Assembly (NCBI GenBank): GCA_964645775.1
Contig: CAZYBU010000005.1
Location: 76,715-140,714, forward strand
Direction of reading: 5' to 3'
Origin: CAZYBU01 sp964645775
GTDB taxonomy: Bacteria > Spirochaetota > UBA4802 > UBA5550
DNA: 64,000 nt
The notes beneath the pieces are model-generated. The model searched no databases. It saw only the letters and a list, made by a program, of their open reading frames with translations, and was not told the origin of the DNA. Numbering within the stretch: position 1 is the first letter of the stretch; every line of letters starts with the position of its first letter. This document shows positions 26,274 to 35,620 of this stretch, one piece after another. Made by a program: the position numbers and the translations under genes.

Positions 26274-28529
26274 ATGAGGCATCGCGGTCGAACTATCGGT
26301 ATCCTTCTCTTTTCCGCTGTAATCGTGCTTGCCGGCGATGTGTCTCTTGCGGACCTGCCTGTGGACCTGACAGCATCTCCCGCGTACATTACATCAGGTT
26401 TTGACCGGACGAAGATTTCGTCCATACCTGAGGATTTTTCCCGCTGGCACAGGATCAATGGTGTAACTAACAGCGAACGTAACCTGCGCATTTCTGAATT
26501 GGAACTTCCGGGAACGCCTCAAAGACATTTCCTGAGCTTAAAGGATTATCCCCCGCGTGAGTATACCATACTTATCCCTTTTCATCTGACGGAAAAGGAG
26601 ATAGATTCCCGGCCCATGGGGCTCTTTCTGGTGAGTATAGGGATTAACTGGGAGATATTTATAAATGGTCACAGGATCGCCGCGGAGGTTCACCGGGGAG
26701 CGGAGGGCGCGATAAAGATTCCACGGGCCGTGGAAAATAGAATGTTTCATATTGATCCAGATTACCTTAAGCCGGGTCAGAACATTCTTGCCTTTCGAAT
26801 CATTGGAACACCTGTCATGAAACATACCGGCTTCCTGTTGAAGGGGCCCTACCTGATTGGTGACTGCCGCGAACTTCAGGAAATGATGAACCCGGTACTC
26901 TCCATGATGCTTATAGGAATCTATCTCTTCATCGGTATATACCATCTCTTTCTTTTTATTATCCGCAGAAGTGAAGACCACAACCTCTACTTCGGTTTAT
27001 TTGCCGTAGCTGTCTTCTGCTACATGGTGATTCGAACAGAATATATTTATGATCTGATAATGAATACCGAGCTGATCCTTCGGCTGGAGTTTTCCGTACT
27101 CTACACCATACCTCCTTTTTTCACTTTATTCCTGGAGCGGATTTTAATCAAAAGGATTTCACGAGTTACGATTGGCTGGTCATTGTTCAGTCTTTTACTT
27201 ATAGTATTGACGGTCTGGCCGCCGGCTTCATTCATCCAGGATATACTTCTAATCTGGCAGGTAACGGTTTTTATACCTCTCGCATATTATATCGGGTATG
27301 TTCTGTTTTTTACCTTTATTGTCAGGGTCAAAGAGACAAGGCGGAAAATGATCAAGAATGAGATATCCTCCTCCCTTCTTCGTGCTATCGGTTCCACCAT
27401 TTACAGGACGACCCCGGGGAACCTGACCATCGGTGTAACCGTAGCCGTGATCGGACTGGTGTTCGATATTCTGGATTCGATGTTCTTTGCGACCGGGGTG
27501 GTGTTGAGCCAGTACAGTTTCTTTATACTTGTTATCAGTATTATGCTTATCCTGGCAAACAGGTTCCAGTATATACACAGAAGGGTAGAAGTGTTGAATC
27601 GTGATCTTGAAAACCGCGTGGAAGAACTGAACCTCGCCTACATGAAGATACGATTATCAGAAGAGCGATACCGTATGCTTGTCGAGGGGTCGGATGACAT
27701 TATCCTCTCCATGGACCGGAACGGTATTCTTCAGGCGGCCAACCATGCCCTGAAAAAACACCTGGGAATGGACCCCGATTCCATAGAGGGCACCTCCTTT
27801 CTGGACCTTTTACAGGAGTCGACCGATGATCGTTTTTCTGCCCGGGTCTTTCGTGAGAAAATGGAACAGCTGGATGTAAGTGACAGACCGGTCACGTTCC
27901 GTGCCCGTTTCCAGACCCATATCGGAGCCGAAGCAAAGGAGATGCAGGTTCGCCTGGAGAAAGTAGGCAAAGAGGGGGGAGTTGAAGTCCTGGGCAAGGC
28001 GTCTCAGGTGACGGACGATATTCTGACCGGTTATTTCGTTTCAGAGAGGTTGAAGTATCGAATCGCGAATTACCTTATGATGGCAGAGGATATCAGCCAC
28101 AGGATAACCCGGAACCTGAAGCGTTATATGACCCGGAACAAAATTATGCTTATACGCCTTGCCCTCAGGGAGATCATCATAAATGCCATAGAACATGGTA
28201 ACCTGGGTATCACTTACGAGGAGAAGACTGAGGCTCAGGAAGAAGACCGCTATCTGGAGCTGGTAGCGGAAAGACAGCTCGATCCCGCGAGAAATGAAAA
28301 ACGGGTTGAGATTGAGTACACAATCAAGCCGGACATCATTCAGTACAGAATAACAGACGAGGGTAAGGGGTTCGACTACGGAAAATATGTAGCCGGAGAT
28401 ACGAAGGAGGCGGATACCGGGTATCATCAGCATGGGCGGGGGATTGCCATGGCCCTTAATGTTTTCGATACCATTCAGTATAATAATAAAGGTAACCAGG
28501 TCCTCCTGATAAAAGATATTTCATCCTGA
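26274..28529 (+). CDS. 7TMR-DISM sensor with PAS and RsbW-like ATPase domain
   Basis: 751 residues. Order: signal peptide; extracellular DISM sensory domain (residues 30-200, with INWEIFINGHRIAAE and a jellyroll-like pattern, probable carbohydrate or small-ligand sensor); seven membrane helices (about 205-430); coiled-coil linker; PAS domain (about 460-570); and a C-terminal GHKL ATPase of the anti-sigma/serine-kinase type with LALREIIINAIEHGN, ITDEGKGFDY and HQHGRGIAMAL. I see no histidine phosphoacceptor box, so it may act on an anti-sigma antagonist rather than a classical response regulator. Diverges from trpS; no partner gene is adjacent. Confidence 0.88.
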   Translation: MRHRGRTIGILLFSAVIVLAGDVSLADLPVDLTASPAYITSGFDRTKISSIPEDFSRWHRINGVTNSERNLRISELELPGTPQRHFLSLKDYPPREYTILIPFHLTEKEIDSRPMGLFLVSIGINWEIFINGHRIAAEVHRGAEGAIKIPRAVENRMFHIDPDYLKPGQNILAFRIIGTPVMKHTGFLLKGPYLIGDCRELQEMMNPVLSMMLIGIYLFIGIYHLFLFIIRRSEDHNLYFGLFAVAVFCYMVIRTEYIYDLIMNTELILRLEFSVLYTIPPFFTLFLERILIKRISRVTIGWSLFSLLLIVLTVWPPASFIQDILLIWQVTVFIPLAYYIGYVLFFTFIVRVKETRRKMIKNEISSSLLRAIGSTIYRTTPGNLTIGVTVAVIGLVFDILDSMFFATGVVLSQYSFFILVISIMLILANRFQYIHRRVEVLNRDLENRVEELNLAYMKIRLSEERYRMLVEGSDDIILSMDRNGILQAANHALKKHLGMDPDSIEGTSFLDLLQESTDDRFSARVFREKMEQLDVSDRPVTFRARFQTHIGAEAKEMQVRLEKVGKEGGVEVLGKASQVTDDILTGYFVSERLKYRIANYLMMAEDISHRITRNLKRYMTRNKIMLIRLALREIIINAIEHGNLGITYEEKTEAQEEDRYLELVAERQLDPARNEKRVEIEYTIKPDIIQYRITDEGKGFDYGKYVAGDTKEADTGYHQHGRGIAMALNVFDTIQYNNKGNQVLLIKDISS

Positions 28530-28652
28530 AAAATACTTCCTGAAGTCGCGGTTTCTGCTGGAATAATGGAGGCTGCAATTTTATGACTTGCCATCCTGTT
28601 AAATTTTTTATACACTTGTTCCATCAAACTGATGTATCTGGGAGGATGGTAT

Positions 28653-28886
28653 ATGAAGAAGAATCTTGGAGCCGAAGACAGGGTATTGAGGGTCCTGGTC
28701 GGTGTCGCATTTCTTGTAAACATAATCGTGATAACGCCCGGACTCGTGGGGACCATTGTCCTGGCGGTTCTCGGTATCGCCCTGACAGTTACGGGGATTC
28801 TCGGTTTTTGTTCCCTTTATATCCCCTTTAAGATCGATACACGAAGTTTTTTCGAAAAACAGGAAGACAGCGCAGGGAAAGCCTGA
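28653..28886 (+). CDS. DUF2892 (YgaP-like) small membrane protein
   Basis: 77 residues with two membrane helices. It has the DUF2892 pattern: KKNLGAEDRVLRVLVG at the start and a TGILGFCSLYIPFKI end in which a Cys follows the second helix. The family is often fused to or near rhodanese domains; none is seen here. ATG at 28653 follows GGGAGGA with six bases between; an upstream ATG-like start is less good. Convergent with the LarA-like gene. Function unknown. Confidence 0.85.
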   Translation: MKKNLGAEDRVLRVLVGVAFLVNIIVITPGLVGTIVLAVLGIALTVTGILGFCSLYIPFKIDTRSFFEKQEDSAGKA

Positions 28887-28920
28887 TCCAGGTCGTCCCT
28901 GCATGTTATGTCATTGAGCA

Positions 28921-30237
28921 TTATCTGAAGATCGGGAAGGTGGCCCCTCCTTCGGGAAAGACGGCCACCTTCGCATTTTCAGGGAGTTTCTTCGCCACGA
29001 AATCAACAACTTCCTGCGGGGTAAAGTACCGTTTGAAGAACCCAAGGGACGCAACCGCCTCATCTGAAAGTGAGGGAACATAGAAATGGAGATCGTGTTC
29101 CCTGATCAACTGCATGGAGTAATAATTCAGGAATTTCTGCTCCACATCCAGCCCAGGCCTCACCTTTTCAAGAAAACCGAGTACCCTTGCAGGTCCCAGT
29201 AAACGGAGTATGGTTTTTACCAGCCAGAGGGGTTTCCCTTTCTCCTGCATCGGTATGTCATCCAGTCCCCGGTCAGCCTTGAGGAGGGCGATAATTTTGC
29301 CGCCCGATTTCACGGCGGGGAGGGTGTTCCCGACGCATTTCATCCCCTGTTTGAAATTAATATCCATGGGACTGGAATTCGTTATGACCGCGTCCACGGG
29401 TCCGTCCAGTATGGCCCCGGCCATCTTCCTGTTCAGTTCCACTGCTTCGCGGTGACAGATAACGGGGTCTCCGGCGAAGGAAGCGGTGATCTTTTTCTCT
29501 TTGTCCAGAACCACGTTAACGCAGAAGATTTTCGCCCTGATCATCTTCGATATCTCCTCCAGATCTACCCTGAAGGAATTTTCGGACGGGTCGAGTCCAA
29601 CCCGGTTATACATATAAGGCGGCTCGGCAAGCATTCCGTGATGGGCGCCGATGGTCCCCGAGGAAGCGACTCCGGGAAGGATGTTCTTCAGCCCTCCTCC
29701 GAATCCCGCCCAGAGATGGGGCTCCACCATGCCGATGAGTATAATCAGGTCCGCCTTTGCAATATTGCTGTTCAGGTAGACAGGCGTTCCCCGAGTCGTC
29801 GTTCCGAAAAATTCGTTCGTCTTCTCGTTAAAGGCGTCATGGTTTTCCCAATGGACCTTTTTCAGATTTTTCTCCCCGATTTTTTCAGCCATTTCCCTTT
29901 CAGTCATGGGAGTATGGATCCCCAGGGCCGGGACCACGGTAATCTTTTTTTGGTCCGCTCCGCCATCATTGAGTTCTTTCAGTATGTGATGAAAGAAGAG
30001 ATGGGCCGGTGTGGGACGCGTGTTGTCATCCACGATGATAAGAATATTTTTCCGTCCCAGCTTCATCTTCGAGAGAGGCTTCGCCCCCGAAGGTTTCTCC
30101 AGGGATGCCTTAACAAGCCCGGCTTCTGAACGGCCCGGCGCGGATGGGGCCCCCTCCGGTTCCGGGAAACGGACGTCCCAGGTATCCGGCAGCTTCATTT
30201 CAACGATTTCACCGCCCCAGGGAAGGGATATCTTCAT
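28921..30237 (-). CDS. LarA-like (lactate racemase family) protein
   Basis: 438 residues of the LarA superfamily, enzymes that use a nickel-pincer nucleotide cofactor for 2-hydroxyacid racemisation or epimerisation. Seen: the substrate/cofactor region VDDNTRPTPAHL near residue 77, ALGIHTPMTEREM, and EPHLWAGFGGGLKNILPGVA followed by a GAHHGM, where family members attach the cofactor to a lysine. No larB, larC or larE is adjacent, so the cofactor must be made elsewhere. Substrate may be other than lactate. GGAGG lies before the ATG. Confidence 0.85.
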   Translation of the reverse strand: MKISLPWGGEIVEMKLPDTWDVRFPEPEGAPSAPGRSEAGLVKASLEKPSGAKPLSKMKLGRKNILIIVDDNTRPTPAHLFFHHILKELNDGGADQKKITVVPALGIHTPMTEREMAEKIGEKNLKKVHWENHDAFNEKTNEFFGTTTRGTPVYLNSNIAKADLIILIGMVEPHLWAGFGGGLKNILPGVASSGTIGAHHGMLAEPPYMYNRVGLDPSENSFRVDLEEISKMIRAKIFCVNVVLDKEKKITASFAGDPVICHREAVELNRKMAGAILDGPVDAVITNSSPMDINFKQGMKCVGNTLPAVKSGGKIIALLKADRGLDDIPMQEKGKPLWLVKTILRLLGPARVLGFLEKVRPGLDVEQKFLNYYSMQLIREHDLHFYVPSLSDEAVASLGFFKRYFTPQEVVDFVAKKLPENAKVAVFPEGGATFPIFR

Positions 30238-30360
30238 GGCTGACCTCCTGATTCTGAAATGGTAGTATATACCGGGTAAGGCGGTTGTGCAACGAAAAAA
30301 TGATTCTCATGATAACAGTATCTGGAAGGGATTTCAGGGATGTGAGAGAGAAGGGAAGAT

Positions 30361-30382
30361 CCGGCCCCGACGGCGGGGCCGG
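30361..30382 (-). terminator. Strong hairpin after serine hydrolase gene
   Basis: Perfect eight-base stem CCGGCCCC / GGGGCCGG with a 6-base loop, 13 bases past the stop of the minus-strand hydrolase gene. The tail on that strand is ATCTTCCCTTCTC, only moderately T-rich. Confidence 0.55.
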
Positions 30383-30395
30383 GAATAGTCGCCGG

Positions 30396-31814
30396 CTAAT
30401 TTTCTCCGTACCCCAGGCTTTTCAGGACCAGATGGCTGAACTCCTCGATATCCCAGAGGTCGTCATCATGAGTGACTCCGAGGCGTACTATGACCAGTTT
30501 CTGGTCCGGGAAGATCAAAACATTCTGTCCATTGTGTCCGCTCATTAGGTACATGTTCTCGGGAAGCTTCGGATAGTCCCTGTCGGAACGATTTTCCGGA
30601 TCACGGAAGTTAAGCCATGTCTGGGCTCCGTACTGGTCAAGTTTTGCCGCAGGGGCGGGTGTGGTCATATACTCTATCCATTTCCCGGGAAGTATTTGTT
30701 TTCCTTCAACAAAGCCACCTTCAAGCATGAAGAGACCCGTCCTTGCCCAGTCCAGGGCTGTGGCATAGGCGTAGCTTGATCCGACATAGGTCCCGGCGGC
30801 GTCAGGTTCCAGGAGCATGGATGAGAGATGAAGGGGACGGAAAAACTCTTCTACAATATAGTTCCGCACATCCGGCAGTTTTCCTCCCAGGGACTCCCTT
30901 ATCTTGTAGAAAATCATATTTGTTGTTCCGCTGGAGTAATGGAAATGGGTGCCCGGCTGATGAACCAGGGGTTTGTCTGCTGCGTATTTCGGTATATCGG
31001 CCCGCTCATAGAACATGGTGGTGGCGTCACAGAAGGCTGTGTAACATTCTTCGAACTCGAGACCGCTCGACATGTGCATCATATGGTCCAGGGTTATCGA
31101 CTGTCGTGGGTCCTCTTTGCCCCATGTGGGGTATGCCATGGGGGTATCAAGGGAAAGCTTCCCGTCCCGGACCAGGAGACCCGTTATCATGCCGGTAAGG
31201 GTTTTGGCCATGGACCACCCCAGCAGGGGAGTAGAGCGCCTGATATTGGGGGCGTATCGTTCCGCTATGATTTTACCTTTATAGACGACCACCACGGCCT
31301 GCGTACGGACCTTTTTATCTTTATAGGGCTCGGAGAAGGCTAAGTCCAGGGCGGAGTCCAGTTTGTTCCGGTCCAGATTGTCCGGTGTCCTTATCTCTAC
31401 TCGGTCACCGTGGGGCCAGACTATATCCGGACGTTTCTCCACCTTTAGAAGCGGCCCCGTTACCTGGTCGATAAGTTCTTTCCGGTTCAAACCGGCCGTA
31501 TAGGTGCAGCCGTATCCTTCCCGATAGATGGCCGTTTTCTTCTGGAAGAAGCCGAAACCGACGGAGGTGACTTCTTTTTTCTCATAATCAATAGAATGGG
31601 AAACAACCGCGAAAAGGGGGTGGATCGGGTCGATCTCTTCCTTTATAATGTAATCCGGGTCCCGTCCGGCAAGAAAGACCTGAGAACAGATATAACGTGA
31701 TGAGTATCCCGTTCCTATGGGAAGGGCATTGTAAATATAGTAGACGCCCCCGGTCAGGATAATGAGAAACAGTACCAGAAAGGCAATAGCGGTAATCTTT
31801 ATCGGCTTTTTCAT
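30396..31814 (-). CDS. Serine hydrolase of the beta-lactamase / class C PBP fold
   Basis: 472 residues with an N-terminal membrane anchor (AIAFLVLFLIILTGGVYYIY), so the enzyme faces the periplasm. Seen: the catalytic SxxK in GWSMAKTLTGM, the Tyr motif HYSSGTTNMIFYK (YxN variant as YSS), and later SGHNGQNVLIFP in the place of the third motif. This fold includes class C beta-lactamases, D-aminopeptidases and esterases; a peptidoglycan peptide or ester is as likely as an antibiotic. About 95 residues between the anchor and the catalytic domain are unassigned. GGGGGAAG precedes the ATG. Confidence 0.85.
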   Translation of the reverse strand: MKKPIKITAIAFLVLFLIILTGGVYYIYNALPIGTGYSSRYICSQVFLAGRDPDYIIKEEIDPIHPLFAVVSHSIDYEKKEVTSVGFGFFQKKTAIYREGYGCTYTAGLNRKELIDQVTGPLLKVEKRPDIVWPHGDRVEIRTPDNLDRNKLDSALDLAFSEPYKDKKVRTQAVVVVYKGKIIAERYAPNIRRSTPLLGWSMAKTLTGMITGLLVRDGKLSLDTPMAYPTWGKEDPRQSITLDHMMHMSSGLEFEECYTAFCDATTMFYERADIPKYAADKPLVHQPGTHFHYSSGTTNMIFYKIRESLGGKLPDVRNYIVEEFFRPLHLSSMLLEPDAAGTYVGSSYAYATALDWARTGLFMLEGGFVEGKQILPGKWIEYMTTPAPAAKLDQYGAQTWLNFRDPENRSDRDYPKLPENMYLMSGHNGQNVLIFPDQKLVIVRLGVTHDDDLWDIEEFSHLVLKSLGYGEN

Positions 31815-32045
31815 GGCTTCCCCCTTACTAATGGGGAGAAGTGTATCCTGCCCCGGCCCTCATTACAATTATATTTCGAAATTTGTTGAAAAAAGGGAAG
31901 GGGACCTTCAGAGCATCGATACGGTTATCGCCTTCTGGCACTTTGAACTTGCCGCCCGTGAGTCGGGCCTTTCTGGACAATGGAAAGGCCTGGAGGGTCA
32001 TCCACCCCTGGAATAGATCACCACCTGGATGGAGATAGGATAAAT

Positions 32046-32078
32046 AAAAGGGGGAAACCCTGCGCGATTCCCCCTTTT
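32046..32078 (-). terminator. Terminator of the fliK-flgD-flgE operon
   Basis: An 11-base stem AAAAGGGGGAA / TTCCCCCTTTT with an 11-base loop, 24 bases past the flgE stop. A/T runs on both sides let it work in both directions. Beyond it, 31815-32045 holds no gene I can support. Confidence 0.85.
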
Positions 32079-32101
32079 ATTCTATGAGAAAGCTGCTATA
32101 G

Positions 32102-33475
32102 TTATCGCTTCAGGTTGAGAAGTTCCTGCAGCATCTGGTCACTGGTGGTGATGGTGCGGGAGTTGGCCTGGAATCCTCTCTGGGTGACGATCATGTCCGT
32201 GAACTGTTCCGAGAGATCAACGTTCGACATCTCCAGGGCCCCGGCTACGATCTTACCTCTTCCGGCCTGGTTCGCGGGGCCGATGTTCGGCGCGCCGGAA
32301 TTGTTGGAGACCTCGAAGATGTTTTCCCCGCTGGCTGTCAGACCCTGAGGATTTGTAAAGACCGCCATGCCCACCTGTCCGATGGCCTGTTTTGTGCCGT
32401 TGGAATAGATACCGGTAATAAGCCCGGTGTCATCGATATTGAAGGACTCCATATATCCCATTCCGAACCCATCCTGCTCCACGGCCTTGGTGGTCGATTT
32501 CGACGAGAACTGGGTGATTCCTTCGATGAGACCGGCGGTCCCCAGATTAAGCCTGACGTCGCGGACTGTGGGGTCACCTTCAATACGGTACTGGGCATTC
32601 GCGAAAAGCACCCCCTGGTTGACCTGGTCCGGCGTGTTCTCGTCGCCCGCGCTTATGAGCCTTCCGTCCGGGGAGAACCTGAGGTTTATCCTGGAGGTGG
32701 GGTTGGCCTGATTCTCCTGGTTCCCGCCGGCGGGGATATCCAGGGTCATCGGGCCATTGGTGCCCGCGATGGCGGCCGAAGCGGTCCACTGGTTCTGGCC
32801 GGTTTTCCAGAAGGTCATGTTAAGCCTGTGAGTGTCCCCTTTCTGATCGTAAAGATCGATGGTCGTGGTAACGCCGGCCGACGAACGCATGGCGGCCGTG
32901 GCGTTGGGAGGGACAACCGGGCTCCTTGAGTCCAGGTTGCATTTGTAACGAATGTTCTGGGTCTCCCGGGCTTCGATCTTACTGTAGATGGGAATGACGA
33001 TGTCTTCCGTGGCGCCGCTTGGATTGACCACCATCTCTCCCTGGGCGTTACGGTTGGCGGCCCAGCCCTGGACCTTGAGACCGTTGGCCGGGTTCACAAG
33101 GTTGCCGTCCCTGTCCACGTTGAAGGTGCCTGAGCGGGTATAGAACTGTTTGTCTCCGTCCCGCACCATGAAGAAACCGTCTCCGGAAATGGCCAGGTCG
33201 GTCTGGTTTCCCGTGGTCTGGAGGCTGCCCTGGGTGAAGATCTTGTCAATGGACGCGATGGTCATACCGAGTCCCACCTGTTTGGGATTTACGCCACCTA
33301 CGTTCTCCTGCGGTTTGGCCGCTCCGGCAATGGTCTGGGAAAGCATGTCCTGGAACGTGACCCGACTTGCCTTGAAGCCGTAGGTGTTAACGTTAGATAT
33401 GTTGTTACCTATTACATCCATCCGGGTCTGATGGTTCTTGAGACCTGATACACCGGAAAAAAGTGAACGCATCAT
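32102..33475 (-). CDS. flgE: Flagellar hook protein FlgE
   Basis: Forms the hook, the curved joint between rod and filament in the periplasmic flagellum. 457 residues. Seen: the N-terminal rod/hook motif MRSLFSGVSGLKNHQTRMDV then GNNISNVNTYGFKASR, GDGFFMVRDG, and the C-terminal DLSEQFTDMIVTQRGFQANS. Lys166 and Cys179 (165 and 178 from the second Met) stand in IYSKIEAR and IRYKCNLDSR, the positions joined by the lysinoalanine cross-link in Treponema denticola FlgE. It is the last gene before a terminator; flbD, motA and motB do not follow as they do in many spirochaetes. Confidence 0.96.
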   Translation of the reverse strand: MMRSLFSGVSGLKNHQTRMDVIGNNISNVNTYGFKASRVTFQDMLSQTIAGAAKPQENVGGVNPKQVGLGMTIASIDKIFTQGSLQTTGNQTDLAISGDGFFMVRDGDKQFYTRSGTFNVDRDGNLVNPANGLKVQGWAANRNAQGEMVVNPSGATEDIVIPIYSKIEARETQNIRYKCNLDSRSPVVPPNATAAMRSSAGVTTTIDLYDQKGDTHRLNMTFWKTGQNQWTASAAIAGTNGPMTLDIPAGGNQENQANPTSRINLRFSPDGRLISAGDENTPDQVNQGVLFANAQYRIEGDPTVRDVRLNLGTAGLIEGITQFSSKSTTKAVEQDGFGMGYMESFNIDDTGLITGIYSNGTKQAIGQVGMAVFTNPQGLTASGENIFEVSNNSGAPNIGPANQAGRGKIVAGALEMSNVDLSEQFTDMIVTQRGFQANSRTITTSDQMLQELLNLKR

Positions 33476-33496
33476 AGTGGCTAAACTCCTGAATAC

Positions 33497-33994
33497 CTAG
33501 TTTTGTATGGTTTTCGAGACGCTTTCCGTCTCTGTCCTGTTTTCTTTTACCGGTTCATGGACCGCGTGAATATCGCTCAGCGAAACATCGTCATTGCCTA
33601 CCTGGAACCGCATCTGGTTATCGACGAACCGTATCGATGTTACGGTGCCGGATACCCTTCTCTGCTGGGCCGAAAGGTAAGCGTCCACCCTCTTTCCGAG
33701 AAGTGAGAATCCCTCCATGGAACGGCTGCTCTTGCTGAATTCCTGGAACTGCTCGTTAAGATTGGTCATCTGTTCAAGGGAAGAGAACTGGGCCATCTGT
33801 GCGATGAATTGCCTGTCTTCCATCGGACGGGTCGGGTCCTGATGCTTCAGCTCCGTGACCAGAAGCTTAAGGAATGAGTCCTTGCCCAGGGCCTGTTTTT
33901 CACCTGCCTGTTGTAGGCCGAGAGACTTGTTGACTCTGTTTGCCTCCTGGCGGGTCTGAAGCATCTCATGGGGGGAAAGTTTCAATTGTTCCAT
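33497..33994 (-). CDS. flgD: Flagellar hook assembly (cap) protein FlgD
   Basis: 165-residue scaffold that caps the growing hook and guides FlgE assembly. Seen: the conserved N-terminal FLKLLVTELKHQDPTRPMED then FIAQMAQFSSLEQMTNLN, followed by a small beta domain (GKRVDAYLSAQQRRVSGTV). It is shorter than enterobacterial FlgD, as is common in spirochaetes, and lacks a large C-terminal domain. Between fliK (12 bp) and flgE (21 bp) on the same strand, so one operon. Confidence 0.95.
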   Translation of the reverse strand: MEQLKLSPHEMLQTRQEANRVNKSLGLQQAGEKQALGKDSFLKLLVTELKHQDPTRPMEDRQFIAQMAQFSSLEQMTNLNEQFQEFSKSSRSMEGFSLLGKRVDAYLSAQQRRVSGTVTSIRFVDNQMRFQVGNDDVSLSDIHAVHEPVKENRTETESVSKTIQN

Positions 33995-34006
33995 ACTGTC
34001 TGTCTC

Positions 34007-35473
34007 CTATATTACCAGATTGATGGACCCGTCATGGTAGGCCTGGCTGTTCAGATCAAAGGTGTCTGAGGCTTCCATGACATTGTCCTGCGTAAGACCT
34101 TGAATGGCCTCCTCTCTATGTTCACGGGGGAACCGTTCGTGGTTTTCGTTAACATTGACTTCGAACTCACCGACCGTTACCCCTGATTCTTCCATTTGTT
34201 GACGTATCAGATCCAGGTTTTGCAGAAGGAGATCCCGCGCCTGTCCGGATTCCACCAGGAACCTTCCGTTTATGACGCCCTGCTCCAAACCGATACTCAG
34301 GTTTAACCTGCCCAGTTCCCTGGGATAGAGTCGCACGGAGAAATTCGCGTTCCGGTTGTCTCGAACGCTTACCCTGGCACGGTCAAGGAGCTGCTGCATC
34401 TGGTCACGGAAGCTCTCCCTGGCTCTTTCACTATTTATCCCGGCTGACTGTCTCCGCAGAGACTGTACCTGTTTCATGAATGAATCGCTGAAGCTCTGGC
34501 GGCTTTCGTCACCGTAGCTTTTCTCCCCACTCCCCTTCTCGGCCATCTCCCGGACCATGGTGCCGAGCTGTTCAAGTTCACGGAGGAGTGCGGAACCGGT
34601 GTTCTCGTTCCGTGCCTGGTTCTCTCCCCTTTCGCGGCCGGTCAGGCCGGTGTTCTGCCCTGCATCGGCCAGGCGGCTCCTCTCCTTCGATATTCGTACC
34701 GGGTCTTTTTCCCGGGCGGCCATCTCATCCAGCAGTTCGCGTATCCGGGAAGCAACCTTTCGAATATCTTCTGATCCGGCCTTTTTGCCTTTGGCTTCAA
34801 GGCGGGCAAGAAGGTCGTCTATTTCCGCGAGACTTTTCCGCATCTCCCGGCTCATACCGGCCGACTCAACGCCATCTTTCATTGAGCCATCGGACTGCCG
34901 GGAAAGTTCTTTCAGAAGCAGGGCCGCCTTCTCCATGAGGAGTGAGGTCTCATTGTCTGCCGGTCCATCTGTTCTTTTTGCCTCTCCCTGCTCCAGGTTT
35001 TTCTGAAGCTTTTGTATAAGATCGGAAAGGAAACGAAGAAGATCACCTCTCTCGATTTCATCGGATATTCTGTTTTTGTTCTTTTCTGAAAGGGACCCGG
35101 CTCTCCCGATTTCGGTCTGTTCAAGAACCGGATCATCAGAATTTTCCGCCAGGGCTTTTCGGGCGCCCTTTTCAATCAGGCTGATTTCTGATCCTTCTTT
35201 GTAAGGATCGGTTTCCCTGCCCTCTGGAAGAGCATGGTTTTCAGGTTCCCGAATCTGATCCCTGTTGTTTGTGTCACCGCCGGTCTCCCGGGACCGTTCA
35301 TTTTCGAAACGGGCCTTCTCGTTCTCCGCGCGGTCTTCCCTCTTGCCGGCCTGGATGGCTGACTCCAGGGTGTCGTGGAACGAACGCTCAACCGGTCCTT
35401 CCCTCTTCACTACGGAAAGAGAGGGAGCCTCCGCTGATTTTGTTATAATTTCAGGAAACTGAAGCTTGATCAT
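34007..35473 (-). CDS. fliK: Flagellar hook-length control protein FliK
   Basis: 488 residues. The first three quarters are a polar, Glu/Arg-rich, probably disordered ruler; the C-terminal domain (about residues 365-460) is the conserved Flg_hook substrate-switch domain: FSVRLYPRELGRLNLSIGL, VINGRFLVESGQARDLL and QQMEESGVTVGEFEVNV. It measures hook length and switches the export gate from hook to filament proteins. First gene of fliK-flgD-flgE. ATG at 35473 with AGGAC upstream. Confidence 0.93.
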   Translation of the reverse strand: MIKLQFPEIITKSAEAPSLSVVKREGPVERSFHDTLESAIQAGKREDRAENEKARFENERSRETGGDTNNRDQIREPENHALPEGRETDPYKEGSEISLIEKGARKALAENSDDPVLEQTEIGRAGSLSEKNKNRISDEIERGDLLRFLSDLIQKLQKNLEQGEAKRTDGPADNETSLLMEKAALLLKELSRQSDGSMKDGVESAGMSREMRKSLAEIDDLLARLEAKGKKAGSEDIRKVASRIRELLDEMAAREKDPVRISKERSRLADAGQNTGLTGRERGENQARNENTGSALLRELEQLGTMVREMAEKGSGEKSYGDESRQSFSDSFMKQVQSLRRQSAGINSERARESFRDQMQQLLDRARVSVRDNRNANFSVRLYPRELGRLNLSIGLEQGVINGRFLVESGQARDLLLQNLDLIRQQMEESGVTVGEFEVNVNENHERFPREHREEAIQGLTQDNVMEASDTFDLNSQAYHDGSINLVI

Positions 35474-35593
35474 TTTGTCCTGCCGTCCCCTTTATATCAC
35501 TATTAATTATCGAAAGGGTCGGGATTAATGGTAAGCGCTAAATGATCAGGAAGGGCGCGAGAGGGTCCAATAATGAGAAAAATTAATTTTGAT

Positions 35594-35620
35594 GTGACAT
35601 AATATAAGTACTTATGTCGC
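35594..35620. promoter_or_regulatory. Interrupted palindrome between divergent genes
   Basis: GACATAA and TTATGTC arms around nine bases (35596-35618), extendable by two bases with one mismatch, and a second palindrome ATAAGTACTTAT nested off-centre. It is 121 bases before fliK and 103 before the divergent membrane gene. Typical of a dimeric regulator site; the regulator is unknown. The rest of the 247 bp gap is AT-rich. Confidence 0.5.

Noticed and set aside
26072..26491. N-terminal extension of TrpS
   Set aside because: It overlaps the divergent sensor gene and is not family-like; the ATG at 26071 has a good site and the standard start.
34557..35006. Plus-strand frames inside fliK
   Set aside because: Arg/Ser-rich shadow of the Glu/Arg-rich FliK ruler region.
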